Of a stretch of 13,783 nucleotides of DNA, positions 7,353 to 13,783 are shown one piece after another (position 1 is the stretch's first letter; each line of letters begins with the position of its first letter). Under the pieces are notes generated by a model. The model saw only the letters and a program-made list of their open reading frames with translations, searched no databases and had not been told where the DNA came from. This DNA is from Thermoplasmata archaeon (GTDB lineage Archaea > Thermoplasmatota > E2 > UBA202 > JdFR-43). The stretch covers positions 1 through 13,783 of the forward strand of contig JAGGSX010000163.1 of NCBI GenBank assembly GCA_021158865.1, in the 5' to 3' direction. Position numbers and translations under genes: made by a program.

Positions 7353-8414
7353 TTAAGAGATTCTGTATTTATTCACTAAAATTTCAAATCCGTTCAATTT
7401 CGCTTCCTTCTTCAGTGTTTCTAATGTTTCCTTTTGCCCTTTATTTAATTTATCAATTCTGAATCCTCGTCCTGTTGTAAGTTTCAAAATTGGGACAGGG
7501 TCATATCTCTTTCCATCTATTCTAATATTTTTTAAATTCGTAAAAAGAATCATTTTAAGTAATCCATCCTTTATATCTCCAATCGAAGGAAGTTTATTTT
7601 CTTTTGTGTGCTTTGCTTCTATAAGAAATGCTTTTTTCTTATCTATTTTAACCTCATCAGATGTAAGATAATAGTAACCTCCAAAATAATTTTTTATCGT
7701 TAGGGTTGCTTTCGTTCCATTTACTCTCTCTTTTGGTTGCATGGTAACGCTTTCTCTCATTTGTGCTCTATGTGCTAATTCTCTTGATAAATTCCTAAAG
7801 GTTTCTCCTCCTTCCAATAATCTTTTAATTCTTCTTTCTGCTGATTTCATAGAATGCATTTCGATACCAAGAGCCTTAGAAATTTTATCATACGATTTTA
7901 ATGCTTTCTTACCTATTTCTCCCACTTTTTCTACTTGTTCTATATTCCAATGTAGAGCATCGGATTGATAGGAAAATAATTTTTTAATCTCTGCCTTTAT
8001 TTGTTTAATATTAAACCTCTGATTTGTTATTTTATTTTTATATTTTATATTCCTTTTGGCTGTTATATAATATGAAATTATCACATATACACCCAATAAA
8101 CTCATCAAAGATATTGTATCCCATTGTAAAAAATCTCTATCTCCATCTTTACCCTCATCTTTTACGATAGGAATAATTGTGGCTTTTTTACCAGAAAAAT
8201 CAAGGGAATCATAAACTCTTGCATAAGGATAAGACCTTGTTCTTTTTGGAGAAACCCACCAACTTACAGCAAGTTGTTTATCGTGCATTTTTAAAATAAA
8301 GGTTGCTTCTTTTGATAATCCAATTGCCAAATCTTTAAAATCAAAAGCATGTAGTTTTCTGCATAAAAGTGGGATATATTTTATTCCTGTAATTTCTGCG
8401 GATATATTTATCAT
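7353..8414 (-). CDS. Type II restriction endonuclease, PD-(D/E)XK type
   Basis: A 353-residue protein directly after the methyltransferase. The core nuclease motif is in the C-terminal third: TSDEVKIDKKKAFLIEAKHTK, with an acidic residue near 253-258 and E266-A-K268, followed by LPSIGDIKDGLLKMILFTNL. This matches a PD-(D/E)XK fold cutting DNA with Mg2+. The N-terminal 110 residues and the middle (residues about 140-220, with HWNIEQ and ERRIKRLLEGG) probably give specificity. One hydrophobic run (TISLMSLLGVYVIISYYI) looks like a buried helix rather than a membrane span. The frame also opens at GTG 8423, but ATG 8414 forms an ATGA overlap with the methyltransferase stop and is preferred. I do not know the recognition sequence. 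Confidence 0.82.
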   Translation of the reverse strand: MINISAEITGIKYIPLLCRKLHAFDFKDLAIGLSKEATFILKMHDKQLAVSWWVSPKRTRSYPYARVYDSLDFSGKKATIIPIVKDEGKDGDRDFLQWDTISLMSLLGVYVIISYYITAKRNIKYKNKITNQRFNIKQIKAEIKKLFSYQSDALHWNIEQVEKVGEIGKKALKSYDKISKALGIEMHSMKSAERRIKRLLEGGETFRNLSRELAHRAQMRESVTMQPKERVNGTKATLTIKNYFGGYYYLTSDEVKIDKKKAFLIEAKHTKENKLPSIGDIKDGLLKMILFTNLKNIRIDGKRYDPVPILKLTTGRGFRIDKLNKGQKETLETLKKEAKLNGFEILVNKYRIS

Positions 8415-9253
8415 TCTATCCACCCTTTCGGTCTCATTATTATTTCAAAGGTATCGCTGTTATCGTCTAATCTTTTTTGGCCATCGAAACCTACTTTCTT
8501 CTTTATAATCGGGATCAATGATTTTTTTATTTCTATTCCAATGCTATTTCTCCCTAATTGTCTAGCTATTTTCATGGTTGTACCACTTCCTAAAAATGGG
8601 TCTAAAATAGTTTCACCAACATATGAGAATAATTTTATTGCTCTATATGGCAATTCTTCTGGAAATGCTGCAATATCTTTTTCTAATGGAGAACATGGTA
8701 AAACATTATTTATTTCCCATAAAGTCATAAACCATTTGTTTCTCATAAATTCTTTAATATTAATCTTAGATTTTTCTTTAATAGATTTTGGAATTGATTT
8801 GTAATCAAATTTTCCTTTTTGAAAAATCAAAATGCTTTCTAACAGGTTATCTGGATAAAAATACATTGGATAAGGATTTTGAAGTAATACTCCACTTCTT
8901 CTACTTATTCTCAAATATCCATCAGGCTTTTTCCAAATTATTCTATCTCTATAATTGAAACCAGCTTCTTGGAAAATTTTAGTTGCATCTGCAACTATTG
9001 GGTATTTTATCCCTTTTACCAACATATCGTCAATATTTAAAACAACAATCCGCCCCCTTTCTACAACTCTAAATAATTCTTTCGCTACTTTTTTTAGGAC
9101 ACCAAGATACTGCCCATAGCTTTTAAACAGGTCTTTATAATCAAAAGGAGCATTAAAATAAGGAGGGGATGTAACGACAAGCTGAATACTCTCCTCTGGA
9201 ATTTCATGCATATCCATACAATTTCCAATAATCAGCTTATGGTGTGTTCCCAT
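8411..9253 (-). CDS. Site-specific DNA methyltransferase, beta class, N4-cytosine type
   Basis: A 280-residue enzyme transferring methyl from SAM to DNA, protecting host sites from the neighbouring nuclease. Motif IV is TSPPY (28-32), and the SAM-binding motif I is DPFLGSGTT (218-226). This IV-before-I order defines the beta class. SPPY rather than DPPY suggests N4-methylcytosine, though this is not absolute. Other landmarks are KLIIGNCMD at the start, IIWKKPDG, and EELPYRAIKLFSYVGETILDPF before motif I. The middle region (about 115-190) probably carries target recognition. It starts one base after the stop of the small ribbon-helix-helix gene, with a strong GGGAGGAAGG ribosome binding site inside that gene's end. 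It ends in an ATGA overlap with the nuclease. Confidence 0.93.
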   Translation of the reverse strand: MGTHHKLIIGNCMDMHEIPEESIQLVVTSPPYFNAPFDYKDLFKSYGQYLGVLKKVAKELFRVVERGRIVVLNIDDMLVKGIKYPIVADATKIFQEAGFNYRDRIIWKKPDGYLRISRRSGVLLQNPYPMYFYPDNLLESILIFQKGKFDYKSIPKSIKEKSKINIKEFMRNKWFMTLWEINNVLPCSPLEKDIAAFPEELPYRAIKLFSYVGETILDPFLGSGTTMKIARQLGRNSIGIEIKKSLIPIIKKKVGFDGQKRLDDNSDTFEIIMRPKGWIE

Positions 9254-9254
9254 T

Positions 9255-9416
9255 TCATCCTTCCTCCCTTTTAGATGAACTTTTATGATTGTTTATTTCC
9301 TTCACCATAAAATTTTCAACTTGCTTTGATAAAATCCAGCCATTCTTATCACAAATCTCTTTGTATTTCTCGTAAACTTTTTTATCCACACTTAACGAAA
9401 TGATTCTTTTCCCCAT
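9255..9416 (-). CDS. Small ribbon-helix-helix protein, probable R-M operon regulator
   Basis: A 53-residue protein starting MGKRIISLSVDKKVYEKYKE. A short basic beta strand (RIISLSV, 4-10) is followed by two helices (about 11-24 and 29-41), and the tail is hydrophilic. This is the CopG/Arc-type ribbon-helix-helix fold, whose dimers bind DNA through the paired strand. The start is supported by an AGGAGG ribosome binding site 8 nt upstream (about 9422-9428). It is the first gene of the R-M operon, one base before the methyltransferase. It occupies the place held by C proteins in other R-M systems, so control of this operon is the obvious inference. An antitoxin-like or plasmid-type relative is the alternative. 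Confidence 0.75.
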   Translation of the reverse strand: MGKRIISLSVDKKVYEKYKEICDKNGWILSKQVENFMVKEINNHKSSSKREEG

Positions 9417-9433
9417 TTTTTTACCTCCTAAAA

Positions 9434-9451
9434 CTTATATATCCTTATATA
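9434..9451. repeat. Tandem 8-bp repeat, candidate operator of the R-M operon
   Basis: CTTATATA occurs at 9434-9441 and again at 9444-9451, a direct repeat with a 10-bp period. That places both copies on the same face of the helix. It lies between the Shine-Dalgarno of the ribbon-helix-helix gene and a TATA-like box further upstream, over the expected transcription start. Paired short repeats near the promoter are typical targets of ribbon-helix-helix dimers. AT-richness makes a chance repeat possible. Confidence 0.45.
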
Positions 9452-9468
9452 AAAATAAATAAGAATTC

Positions 9469-9478
9469 TTTATAAAAG
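9469..9478 (-). promoter_or_regulatory. TATA-like box of the R-M operon
   Basis: On the minus strand, CTTTTATAAA lies about 58 nt before the first ATG of the operon. It would place the transcription start near 9448, inside the tandem repeat, and leave the AGGAGG site in the leader. The nearer TATATAAG copies within the tandem repeat could also serve as a TATA box, but the start would then fall on the ribosome binding site. Confidence 0.4.
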
Positions 9479-9484
9479 TTTTGA

Positions 9485-10384
9485 TTATAATTTTTTCATA
9501 ACCCATTTCAATATTGCCATTTGAGCCCACATTCTATTTTCTGCTTCATCAAATATTACAGATTGTTTTCCATGTGCAACTTCTTTTGTAACCTCATACC
9601 CATAATAAGCAGGAAGACAATGCATGAATATTGCATCTGGCTTTGCTTTTTCCATTATTTCTTCCGTTACAGTATAGCCATTGAATTCTTTTATTCTTAC
9701 TTGTTTTTCTGATTCATTCCCCATTGAAACCCATGTATCTGTTACAATAACATCTGCTTCTTTTGATGCTTCATCGTTCATTTCTTCTATTTCTACTTTT
9801 CCATCCAATTTCCTTACCATTTCAATGTAATCCTGTTTTGGCCAATATTTTTTTGGAGAAACAATTTTCATTTCAATGTTAGAGATTGCGGATGCAAGCA
9901 TCAATGAATGAGCCATATTATTATCTCCGTCCCCAAAATAAACCATTTTTAATTTCTTCAAATTGCCTTTCTTTTCTTTTATTGTCATGAAATCAGCAAT
10001 TACTTGACAAGGATGCTCCTCATCATCCAATCCATTTATTACTGGAATGGAAGAATTTTTTGCCAGTTCAACCATATTTTTATGGCTGTAGGCTCTATAC
10101 ATAATAATATCAGTATAACGAGATAGAACTTTTGCTGTATCTTCTATTGTTTCTCCCCTGCCAAGTTGTATATCATTTTTGCTTAAAAAAATGGGATAAC
10201 CACCTAACTTTTGCATTGCCGCTTCAAAAGAAATTCTTGTTCTTGTTGAGCTTTTTTCAAAAATCATTGCTAAAATTTTATCCTTGAGCACTTTCTCATA
10301 TCCATTTTTCTTCATATTTATTGCATCATCTATTATTTTTTCAAAATCATTTCTAACATCTAATATGGAAAGCAAATGAGGCAT
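9485..10384 (-). CDS. argF: Ornithine carbamoyltransferase
   Basis: A 299-residue enzyme joining carbamoyl phosphate and ornithine to give citrulline in arginine synthesis. The carbamoyl-phosphate loop is STRTR (46-50), with HPCQ at 124-127. The ornithine side shows WVSMGNE, which separates it from aspartate carbamoyltransferase, and the catalytic HCLP (255-258). FDEAENRMWAQMAIL closes the C terminus, with R284. Length is slightly short of the usual 305-315 but no motif is missing. A TATA-like box 23 nt upstream suggests a leaderless transcript. It diverges from pyrC, another enzyme of a carbamoyl-phosphate pathway. The R-M operon lies directly downstream on the same strand. Confidence 0.96.
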   Translation of the reverse strand: MPHLLSILDVRNDFEKIIDDAINMKKNGYEKVLKDKILAMIFEKSSTRTRISFEAAMQKLGGYPIFLSKNDIQLGRGETIEDTAKVLSRYTDIIMYRAYSHKNMVELAKNSSIPVINGLDDEEHPCQVIADFMTIKEKKGNLKKLKMVYFGDGDNNMAHSLMLASAISNIEMKIVSPKKYWPKQDYIEMVRKLDGKVEIEEMNDEASKEADVIVTDTWVSMGNESEKQVRIKEFNGYTVTEEIMEKAKPDAIFMHCLPAYYGYEVTKEVAHGKQSVIFDEAENRMWAQMAILKWVMKKL

Positions 10385-10400
10385 AAACTTGAATAATCAG

Positions 10401-10412
10401 TTAATATAAAAG
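10401..10412 (-). promoter_or_regulatory. TATA-like box of argF
   Basis: On the minus strand CTTTTATATTAA is centred about 23 nt upstream of the argF ATG at 10384, and no Shine-Dalgarno is seen, so a leaderless start fits. Confidence 0.5.
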
Positions 10413-10467
10413 CTTTGCAGATTTTGAGTTGTGTTAAGTTAATGGTATCGCACAGAATAAAAATTTC

Positions 10468-10476
10468 ATTTAAATA
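10468..10476 (+). promoter_or_regulatory. TATA-like box of pyrC
   Basis: ATTTAAATA-type sequence centred about 25 nt upstream of the GTG at 10497. There is no Shine-Dalgarno, so this position supports both a leaderless transcript and the GTG as true start. Confidence 0.55.
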
Positions 10477-10496
10477 CTGTTTTATGATACAAAATT

Positions 10497-11714
10497 GTGG
10501 AAGTAGTAGAAGGAAAAGCATTCATAAATGGGAAAATAAGAAAAGCAAGCATTGGCATTGAGAATGGAAAGATAGTTGCAATCAAAAAAATTTTATATGG
10601 AAAGACGAGGAGCTACAGAGGTCTGATTTTTCCTTCCGGCATCGACGTTCATGTTCATTTTAGAGAACCGGGATATGAATATAAAGAAGATTTTTTTACC
10701 GGCAGCAGGGCGGCGGCGCAGGCTGGCGTGACAGCTATATTTGATATGCCAAATAACAAGCCTGCAATAATGAATAGCGAGACATTTAGAGAGAAAATTG
10801 AAAAAATTAGACACAAGGCATGGGTAGATTATGGGTTATATGCTGGTGTAAGTAAGGATATGGTGAAAAGGGCAAATTTATTTAAATTATATCTCTCAGG
10901 TGACAATGAAATTTTTGTAGACTATGATGAATTACCATCTCTATTTAAAAAAATTAAGGAAAGGAATGCCATTCTTGCAATACATGCAGAAGATAAAGAT
11001 TGTGTAAATAGAGCAGGAAAAAATTTGAAGGAATATGAAAAAAATAGCCCTATAGAATGCGAAGAAAAGGCTGTAAAAAGGATAATAAAAGCAAATAAAG
11101 ATATAAAAGCAAAATTGCATATATGCCATGTAACATCTAAAGAAACTGCGGAATTGTTGCTCAAAAATAAAATAAGTTTTGGAGTTACTTTACATCATAT
11201 ACTTTTCTCTCATGAAAGCCAATTCAAAAAAATTGCAATGGGGAAAGTAAATCCTCCTTTGAGGGACGAGAGAACAAGGAAAAAATTATTTGGGATGGTA
11301 ATGAAAGGAAAAATTCCAATAATTGAATCAGACCATGCTCCCCATTCCATCGAGGAAAAGGAAAATTTTGAAATCGCGCCGGCGGGTATGCCTGGCGTGG
11401 ATGCATTATTGCCAGTCATGTTGTATTTTGTTAAAAAAGGCATGATAAGTTTAAAGAATTTATATAAAATGGTGGCAGGAGAGCCTGCAAAGCTTATGGA
11501 AATAAATAAAGGAGCTATCGCTGTTGGAAAAGATGCGGATTTCATTGTCATTGATTTTAAAAAAGTTGAGAAAGTAAAAGCATTATCAAAATGTGGCTGG
11601 AATGCTTATGAAGAAATGAGTGCAGTTTATCCAATCCATGTCTGGATGCGTGGAAACGAAATAGTCGAGAATGGTATGCCTGTTGGCGAGCCAATGGGGG
11701 AAAGAATAAAATGA
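10497..11714 (+). CDS. pyrC: Dihydroorotase
   Basis: A 405-residue amidohydrolase interconverting carbamoyl-aspartate and dihydroorotate in pyrimidine synthesis. The metal-binding start of the barrel is DVHVHFREPG (H52, H54, R56), followed by the family signature MPNNKP (84-89). Later ligands are in HAED, HICHVTSKE and ESDHAPHS (catalytic D279, H281), with the substrate loop near APAGMPGVDALLPV. The C-terminal small domain carries GAIAVGKDADFIVID. These fit a class I dihydroorotase of ordinary length; allantoinase is less likely given the DVHVHFREPG and NPPLRDE context. It starts with GTG, supported by the TATA box 25 nt upstream. It is coupled to the next gene by an ATGA overlap. Confidence 0.92.
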   Translation: MEVVEGKAFINGKIRKASIGIENGKIVAIKKILYGKTRSYRGLIFPSGIDVHVHFREPGYEYKEDFFTGSRAAAQAGVTAIFDMPNNKPAIMNSETFREKIEKIRHKAWVDYGLYAGVSKDMVKRANLFKLYLSGDNEIFVDYDELPSLFKKIKERNAILAIHAEDKDCVNRAGKNLKEYEKNSPIECEEKAVKRIIKANKDIKAKLHICHVTSKETAELLLKNKISFGVTLHHILFSHESQFKKIAMGKVNPPLRDERTRKKLFGMVMKGKIPIIESDHAPHSIEEKENFEIAPAGMPGVDALLPVMLYFVKKGMISLKNLYKMVAGEPAKLMEINKGAIAVGKDADFIVIDFKKVEKVKALSKCGWNAYEEMSAVYPIHVWMRGNEIVENGMPVGEPMGERIK

Positions 11715-12172
11715 TTCCTCTATGGTTTAAAGTTTTCATAATATCAATGCTTCCAATTTCTGAATTAAGGGGCTCAATACCCTTTGGCATAGCAAATTCA
11801 ATGCCATTATGGCATGTCTGGATAATTTCTATAATTGGAAATATGATACCAGTTCCATTTATTTTGCTTTTTCTTCAGCCAATTGAAAAATTCTTTCGGC
11901 GATGGAAAATTTTTGATTATGTCATAGACAAAATTTTTGATTATACCAGAAGAAAAACAAGAAAAAGCATAGAGAGATGGGAAACATTGTCGCTAATTCT
12001 ATTTGTTGCCATTCCATTGCCAGTAACAGGAGCATGGACTGGCAGTTTAGCAGCTTATCTATTTGGTTTAGATTTTAAAAAATCATTGATATGCATTTTT
12101 TTTGGCATCATCCTTGCATCTTTCATTGTAACCATTGCAATTATGGAAGGAATAAAATTATTTGGAGGATGA
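11711..12172 (+). CDS. COG2426 small integral membrane protein
   Basis: A 153-residue protein with about four hydrophobic segments (roughly 5-16, 33-56, 93-120 and 125-145), partly re-entrant in look. Conserved marks are SELRGSIPFGI (17-27), GNMIPVPFI (43-51) and the AIPLPVTGAWTGSLAAYLFGL block (100-120). The segment between helices two and three is strongly basic (63-89). This matches the family labelled putative small multidrug export protein (PF06695), a label with little experimental backing. The PLPVTGAW block resembles the re-entrant loops of DedA-like membrane proteins, which is only an impression. Its ATG overlaps the pyrC stop. Confidence 0.82.
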   Translation: MIPLWFKVFIISMLPISELRGSIPFGIANSMPLWHVWIISIIGNMIPVPFILLFLQPIEKFFRRWKIFDYVIDKIFDYTRRKTRKSIERWETLSLILFVAIPLPVTGAWTGSLAAYLFGLDFKKSLICIFFGIILASFIVTIAIMEGIKLFGG

Positions 12173-12186
12173 TAATTTTCCAAACA

Positions 12187-12194
12187 TTTATATA
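12187..12194 (+). promoter_or_regulatory. TATA box of the DEAD-box helicase gene
   Basis: TTTATATA is centred at about 12190, giving an expected transcription start near 12216. That is downstream of the in-frame ATG at 12206, so the real translation start must be later. It leaves a leader of about 50 nt before the ATG at 12269. Confidence 0.6.
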
Positions 12195-12257
12195 CCAAGG
12201 ATGCAATGCAAGTAAAACCGAATCTTAGATTCACTCTATTTTTTGGTTTTAAAAAAA

Positions 12258-12261
12258 GGAG
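12258..12261 (+). promoter_or_regulatory. Shine-Dalgarno of the helicase gene
   Basis: GGAG, preceded by an A run, lies 7 nt before the ATG at 12269. It decides the start in favour of this ATG over the one at 12206, which has no such site. Confidence 0.65.
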
Positions 12262-12268
12262 AAATAAA

Positions 12269-13429
12269 ATGAAAATTAAAGAAATAATATCTGATGAAAG
12301 GGTAGCTGAAAAGCTAAATAAAGATGGAATTTTTGAGGCAACAGAAGTGCAAAAAGAGGCAATACCTGTTATAATGAATAATAGAGATGCCATCATTCAA
12401 TCTGAAACTGGCTCGGGTAAAACACTTGCATTTGTTTTACCAATAATTGAAAATATTAGAGGAAATGGAATAGAAGCATTGATAGTAGCTCCTACGAGAG
12501 AGTTGGCAAAGCAGATTACTCATGTATTCAATAAATACTCTCGCTTCAAAGCAGTAAGCATATATGGAGGAACTTCAGTAATAAATCAAATTAGAGATTT
12601 AAAGAAAGCAAATATTGTTGTTGGAACCCCTGGAAGGTTGCTTGATCTGATGAATAGAAAAGAGTTGCATATAAATAAAATAAAATATTTAGTCCTTGAC
12701 GAAGCAGACAGAATGCTTGACATGGGTTTTATTGATGACATAGAAAGAATTATAAGAGCAACAAATAGAGAGAAACAAACCTTGCTATTCAGTGCAACAA
12801 TCCCTAAGAAAATAATTGAAATAGGTAAAAAATACATGAAAAATCCAAAAAGAATAGTGATAGAAAGAAGGATAACTTCTGCAAAACAAATCCATAAATT
12901 TTATGTTGTTTCCTTTAAAGAGAAATTTTCTTTGCTTGTCCATTTGCTTCAGAAACAGGATGCAGATTTATCCTTAATATTCTGTGCAACAAAAAAGATG
13001 ACAGATAATCTTGCCAGAGAATTAAAAAGATATGGTATATCAGCAGGAGCAATTCACGGGGATATGAGTCAGAAAAAGAGGGAAACTATGTTAAACAATT
13101 TCAGACAGAAGAGAATAAATGTATTGGTGGCGACGGATGTGGCTGCCCGCGGGCTTGATATTGATGACATTACCCATATATACAATTTCGATATTCCAAA
13201 GGAAGTTATAATGTATACCCACAGGGCAGGCAGAACAGCCAGGATGGGCAATGAAGGCAAGGTAATTTCTTTGATAAGTGAGAAAGATTATTTGTTATTT
13301 AGAGAGATATTAGAAAAAAACGAAATAGAAGAGATGGAGAAGCCTGAATTTCAGAAGTTGTTTTTTAAAATGGATAAAGAGGAGAGATATAACTATCCGA
13401 GAAGATACGGGAGAAGAATAAGAAGATGA
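12269..13429 (+). CDS. DEAD-box ATP-dependent RNA helicase
   Basis: Encodes 386 residues with the full set of DEAD-box motifs. Q motif: FEATEVQKEAIP (22-33). Motif I: SETGSGKT (45-52). Then APTREL, TPGR, the DEAD box in VLDEADRMLDMGF, SAT, LIFCATK, ATDVAARGLDI, and HRAGRTARMG. Two RecA-like domains unwind short RNA duplexes using ATP, with roles in ribosome assembly or mRNA turnover. The tail is short and very basic (YPRRYGRRIRR), likely contacting RNA. The frame is open from 12206, but the extra 21 residues precede the predicted transcription start and lack family similarity. Unlike its neighbours it has a leader and a Shine-Dalgarno, which could allow translational control, for example by temperature (inference). 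Confidence 0.95.
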   Translation: MKIKEIISDERVAEKLNKDGIFEATEVQKEAIPVIMNNRDAIIQSETGSGKTLAFVLPIIENIRGNGIEALIVAPTRELAKQITHVFNKYSRFKAVSIYGGTSVINQIRDLKKANIVVGTPGRLLDLMNRKELHINKIKYLVLDEADRMLDMGFIDDIERIIRATNREKQTLLFSATIPKKIIEIGKKYMKNPKRIVIERRITSAKQIHKFYVVSFKEKFSLLVHLLQKQDADLSLIFCATKKMTDNLARELKRYGISAGAIHGDMSQKKRETMLNNFRQKRINVLVATDVAARGLDIDDITHIYNFDIPKEVIMYTHRAGRTARMGNEGKVISLISEKDYLLFREILEKNEIEEMEKPEFQKLFFKMDKEERYNYPRRYGRRIRR

Positions 13430-13542
13430 ATATGCTATATGTAGGGAAAGATTTGCATAAGGAAAAGATGCATGGAACGATGATAAATGGAAAAGGAAAT
13501 TTGGGCGAAGCAATCGTAGAGTTTCTAATCCTATGCCAATAA
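13426..13542 (+). pseudogene. IS110-like transposase N-terminal remnant
   Basis: A 38-residue reading frame begins with an ATGA overlap at the helicase stop. Its start, NMLYVGKDLHKEKMHGTMIN, resembles the first strand of IS110-type DEDD transposases (usually YVGIDLHK). The catalytic D is kept, but I has become K. It stops with TAA after 38 residues, whereas the full protein is over 300, so it is at most a fragment. The match is short, so a chance reading frame after the helicase is possible. Confidence 0.45.
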
Positions 13543-13599
13543 CATCTTTATTTTTCGTCTCCGTTATTATATAAGAATTTGTCTATTTTTCGATATTCC

Positions 13600-13783
13600 T
13601 CAAAATGAATGATATTTCTTATTCAAAATTTTATTAGATGTAGCAGTCTGTCTTGCCCGAGCATCTTCATTATATCTTTCAATTGGATTGTTATTATGTT
13701 TCAATCCATACTTTTTATATGATATTGGAATACCATGAATTAACCTGCATATCCTATGAAAACATTTATTGAATGCATGTTTA
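13600..13783 (-). pseudogene. DDE transposase C-terminal remnant (cut by window edge)
   Basis: The minus strand reads 60 residues from the window edge to a TGA at 13600-13602. They include HGIPISYKKYGLKHNNNPIERYNEDARARQ. The HNNNPIERYN block resembles the region around the last catalytic glutamate of archaeal DDE transposases, which continue with a conserved DIKxR-type segment. Here that part is altered (ARARQTATSN) and the frame soon stops. A different frame continues as FEEYRKIDKFLYNNGDEK down to about 13545, hinting at a frameshift. The rest of the gene lies outside the window. It does not match the IS481-like transposase at the left edge. Confidence 0.6.

Noticed and set aside
8113..8175. 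Hydrophobic stretch in the restriction endonuclease as a membrane segment
   Set aside because: It is a single short run within a charged soluble protein and fits a buried core helix better.
8415..8423. GTG start for the restriction endonuclease
   Set aside because: The ATG three codons later gives the standard ATGA stop-start overlap with the methyltransferase; the GTG remains possible but adds nothing.
9461..9470. Perfect palindrome AAGAATTCTT upstream of the R-M operon
   Set aside because: A 10-bp AT-rich palindrome is expected by chance in this composition; it could be part of the promoter region but nothing else supports it as an operator.
12206..12268. Upstream in-frame extension of the helicase by 21 residues
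   Set aside because: It lies before the transcription start implied by the TATA box at 12187-12194, has no Shine-Dalgarno, and the residues do not resemble helicase N termini.
1..13783. CRISPR array or other regularly spaced repeats
   Set aside because: No repeat-spacer pattern and no cas genes were seen on reading through the window.

Overview
The window reads as an AT-rich archaeal chromosome segment. Evidence for archaea: an archaeal-type EF-1beta preceded by its usual small zinc-ribbon partner, a COG2108-type radical SAM protein, a tRNA-His with encoded G-1 and C73 but no encoded CCA, and TATA-like boxes about 21-25 nt upstream of many start codons, as expected for leaderless archaeal transcripts. 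The exact lineage cannot be fixed by reading alone; a euryarchaeal group such as Thermoplasmatota is a guess.

Layout. (1) 1-320: the 5' end of an IS481-like transposase, leaving the window to the left, with an 11-bp inverted repeat over its ribosome binding site and start. (2) 323-5578: a molybdenum redox cluster. It holds a single-gene formate dehydrogenase-like catalytic subunit (Cys type), the bifunctional NAD(P)HX repair enzyme Nnr, a zinc alcohol dehydrogenase coupled to nnr by an ATGA overlap, and a convergent MobA-like guanylyltransferase that could supply the cofactor of the first enzyme. (3) 5670-7329: tRNA-His(GUG), the uncharacterised radical SAM protein, and the zinc-ribbon/EF-1beta pair. 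(4) 7353-9416 (minus strand): a compact type II restriction-modification operon of a ribbon-helix-helix protein, a beta-class N4-cytosine-type methyltransferase and a PD-(D/E)XK endonuclease. It has its own promoter, and a tandem CTTATATA repeat there may be the regulator's operator. (5) 9485-12172: argF diverging from pyrC, with pyrC coupled by ATGA to a COG2426 membrane protein. (6) 12269-13429: a DEAD-box RNA helicase with a leader of about 50 nt and a real Shine-Dalgarno. (7) 13426-13783: remnants that look like two further transposases.

How the parts may work together. MobA would convert molybdopterin to the guanine dinucleotide form needed by the FdhA-like protein. Nnr repairs the nicotinamide cofactors used by the neighbouring dehydrogenase. 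ArgF and PyrC act in the two pathways that share carbamoyl phosphate (arginine and pyrimidine synthesis). Most of the window is housekeeping metabolism and translation. The accessory parts are the R-M operon and the transposase remnants at both ends. The least understood items are the R-M operon with its own small DNA-binding protein, the COG2108 radical SAM enzyme, and the FdhA-like oxidoreductase with no electron-transfer partner in view.
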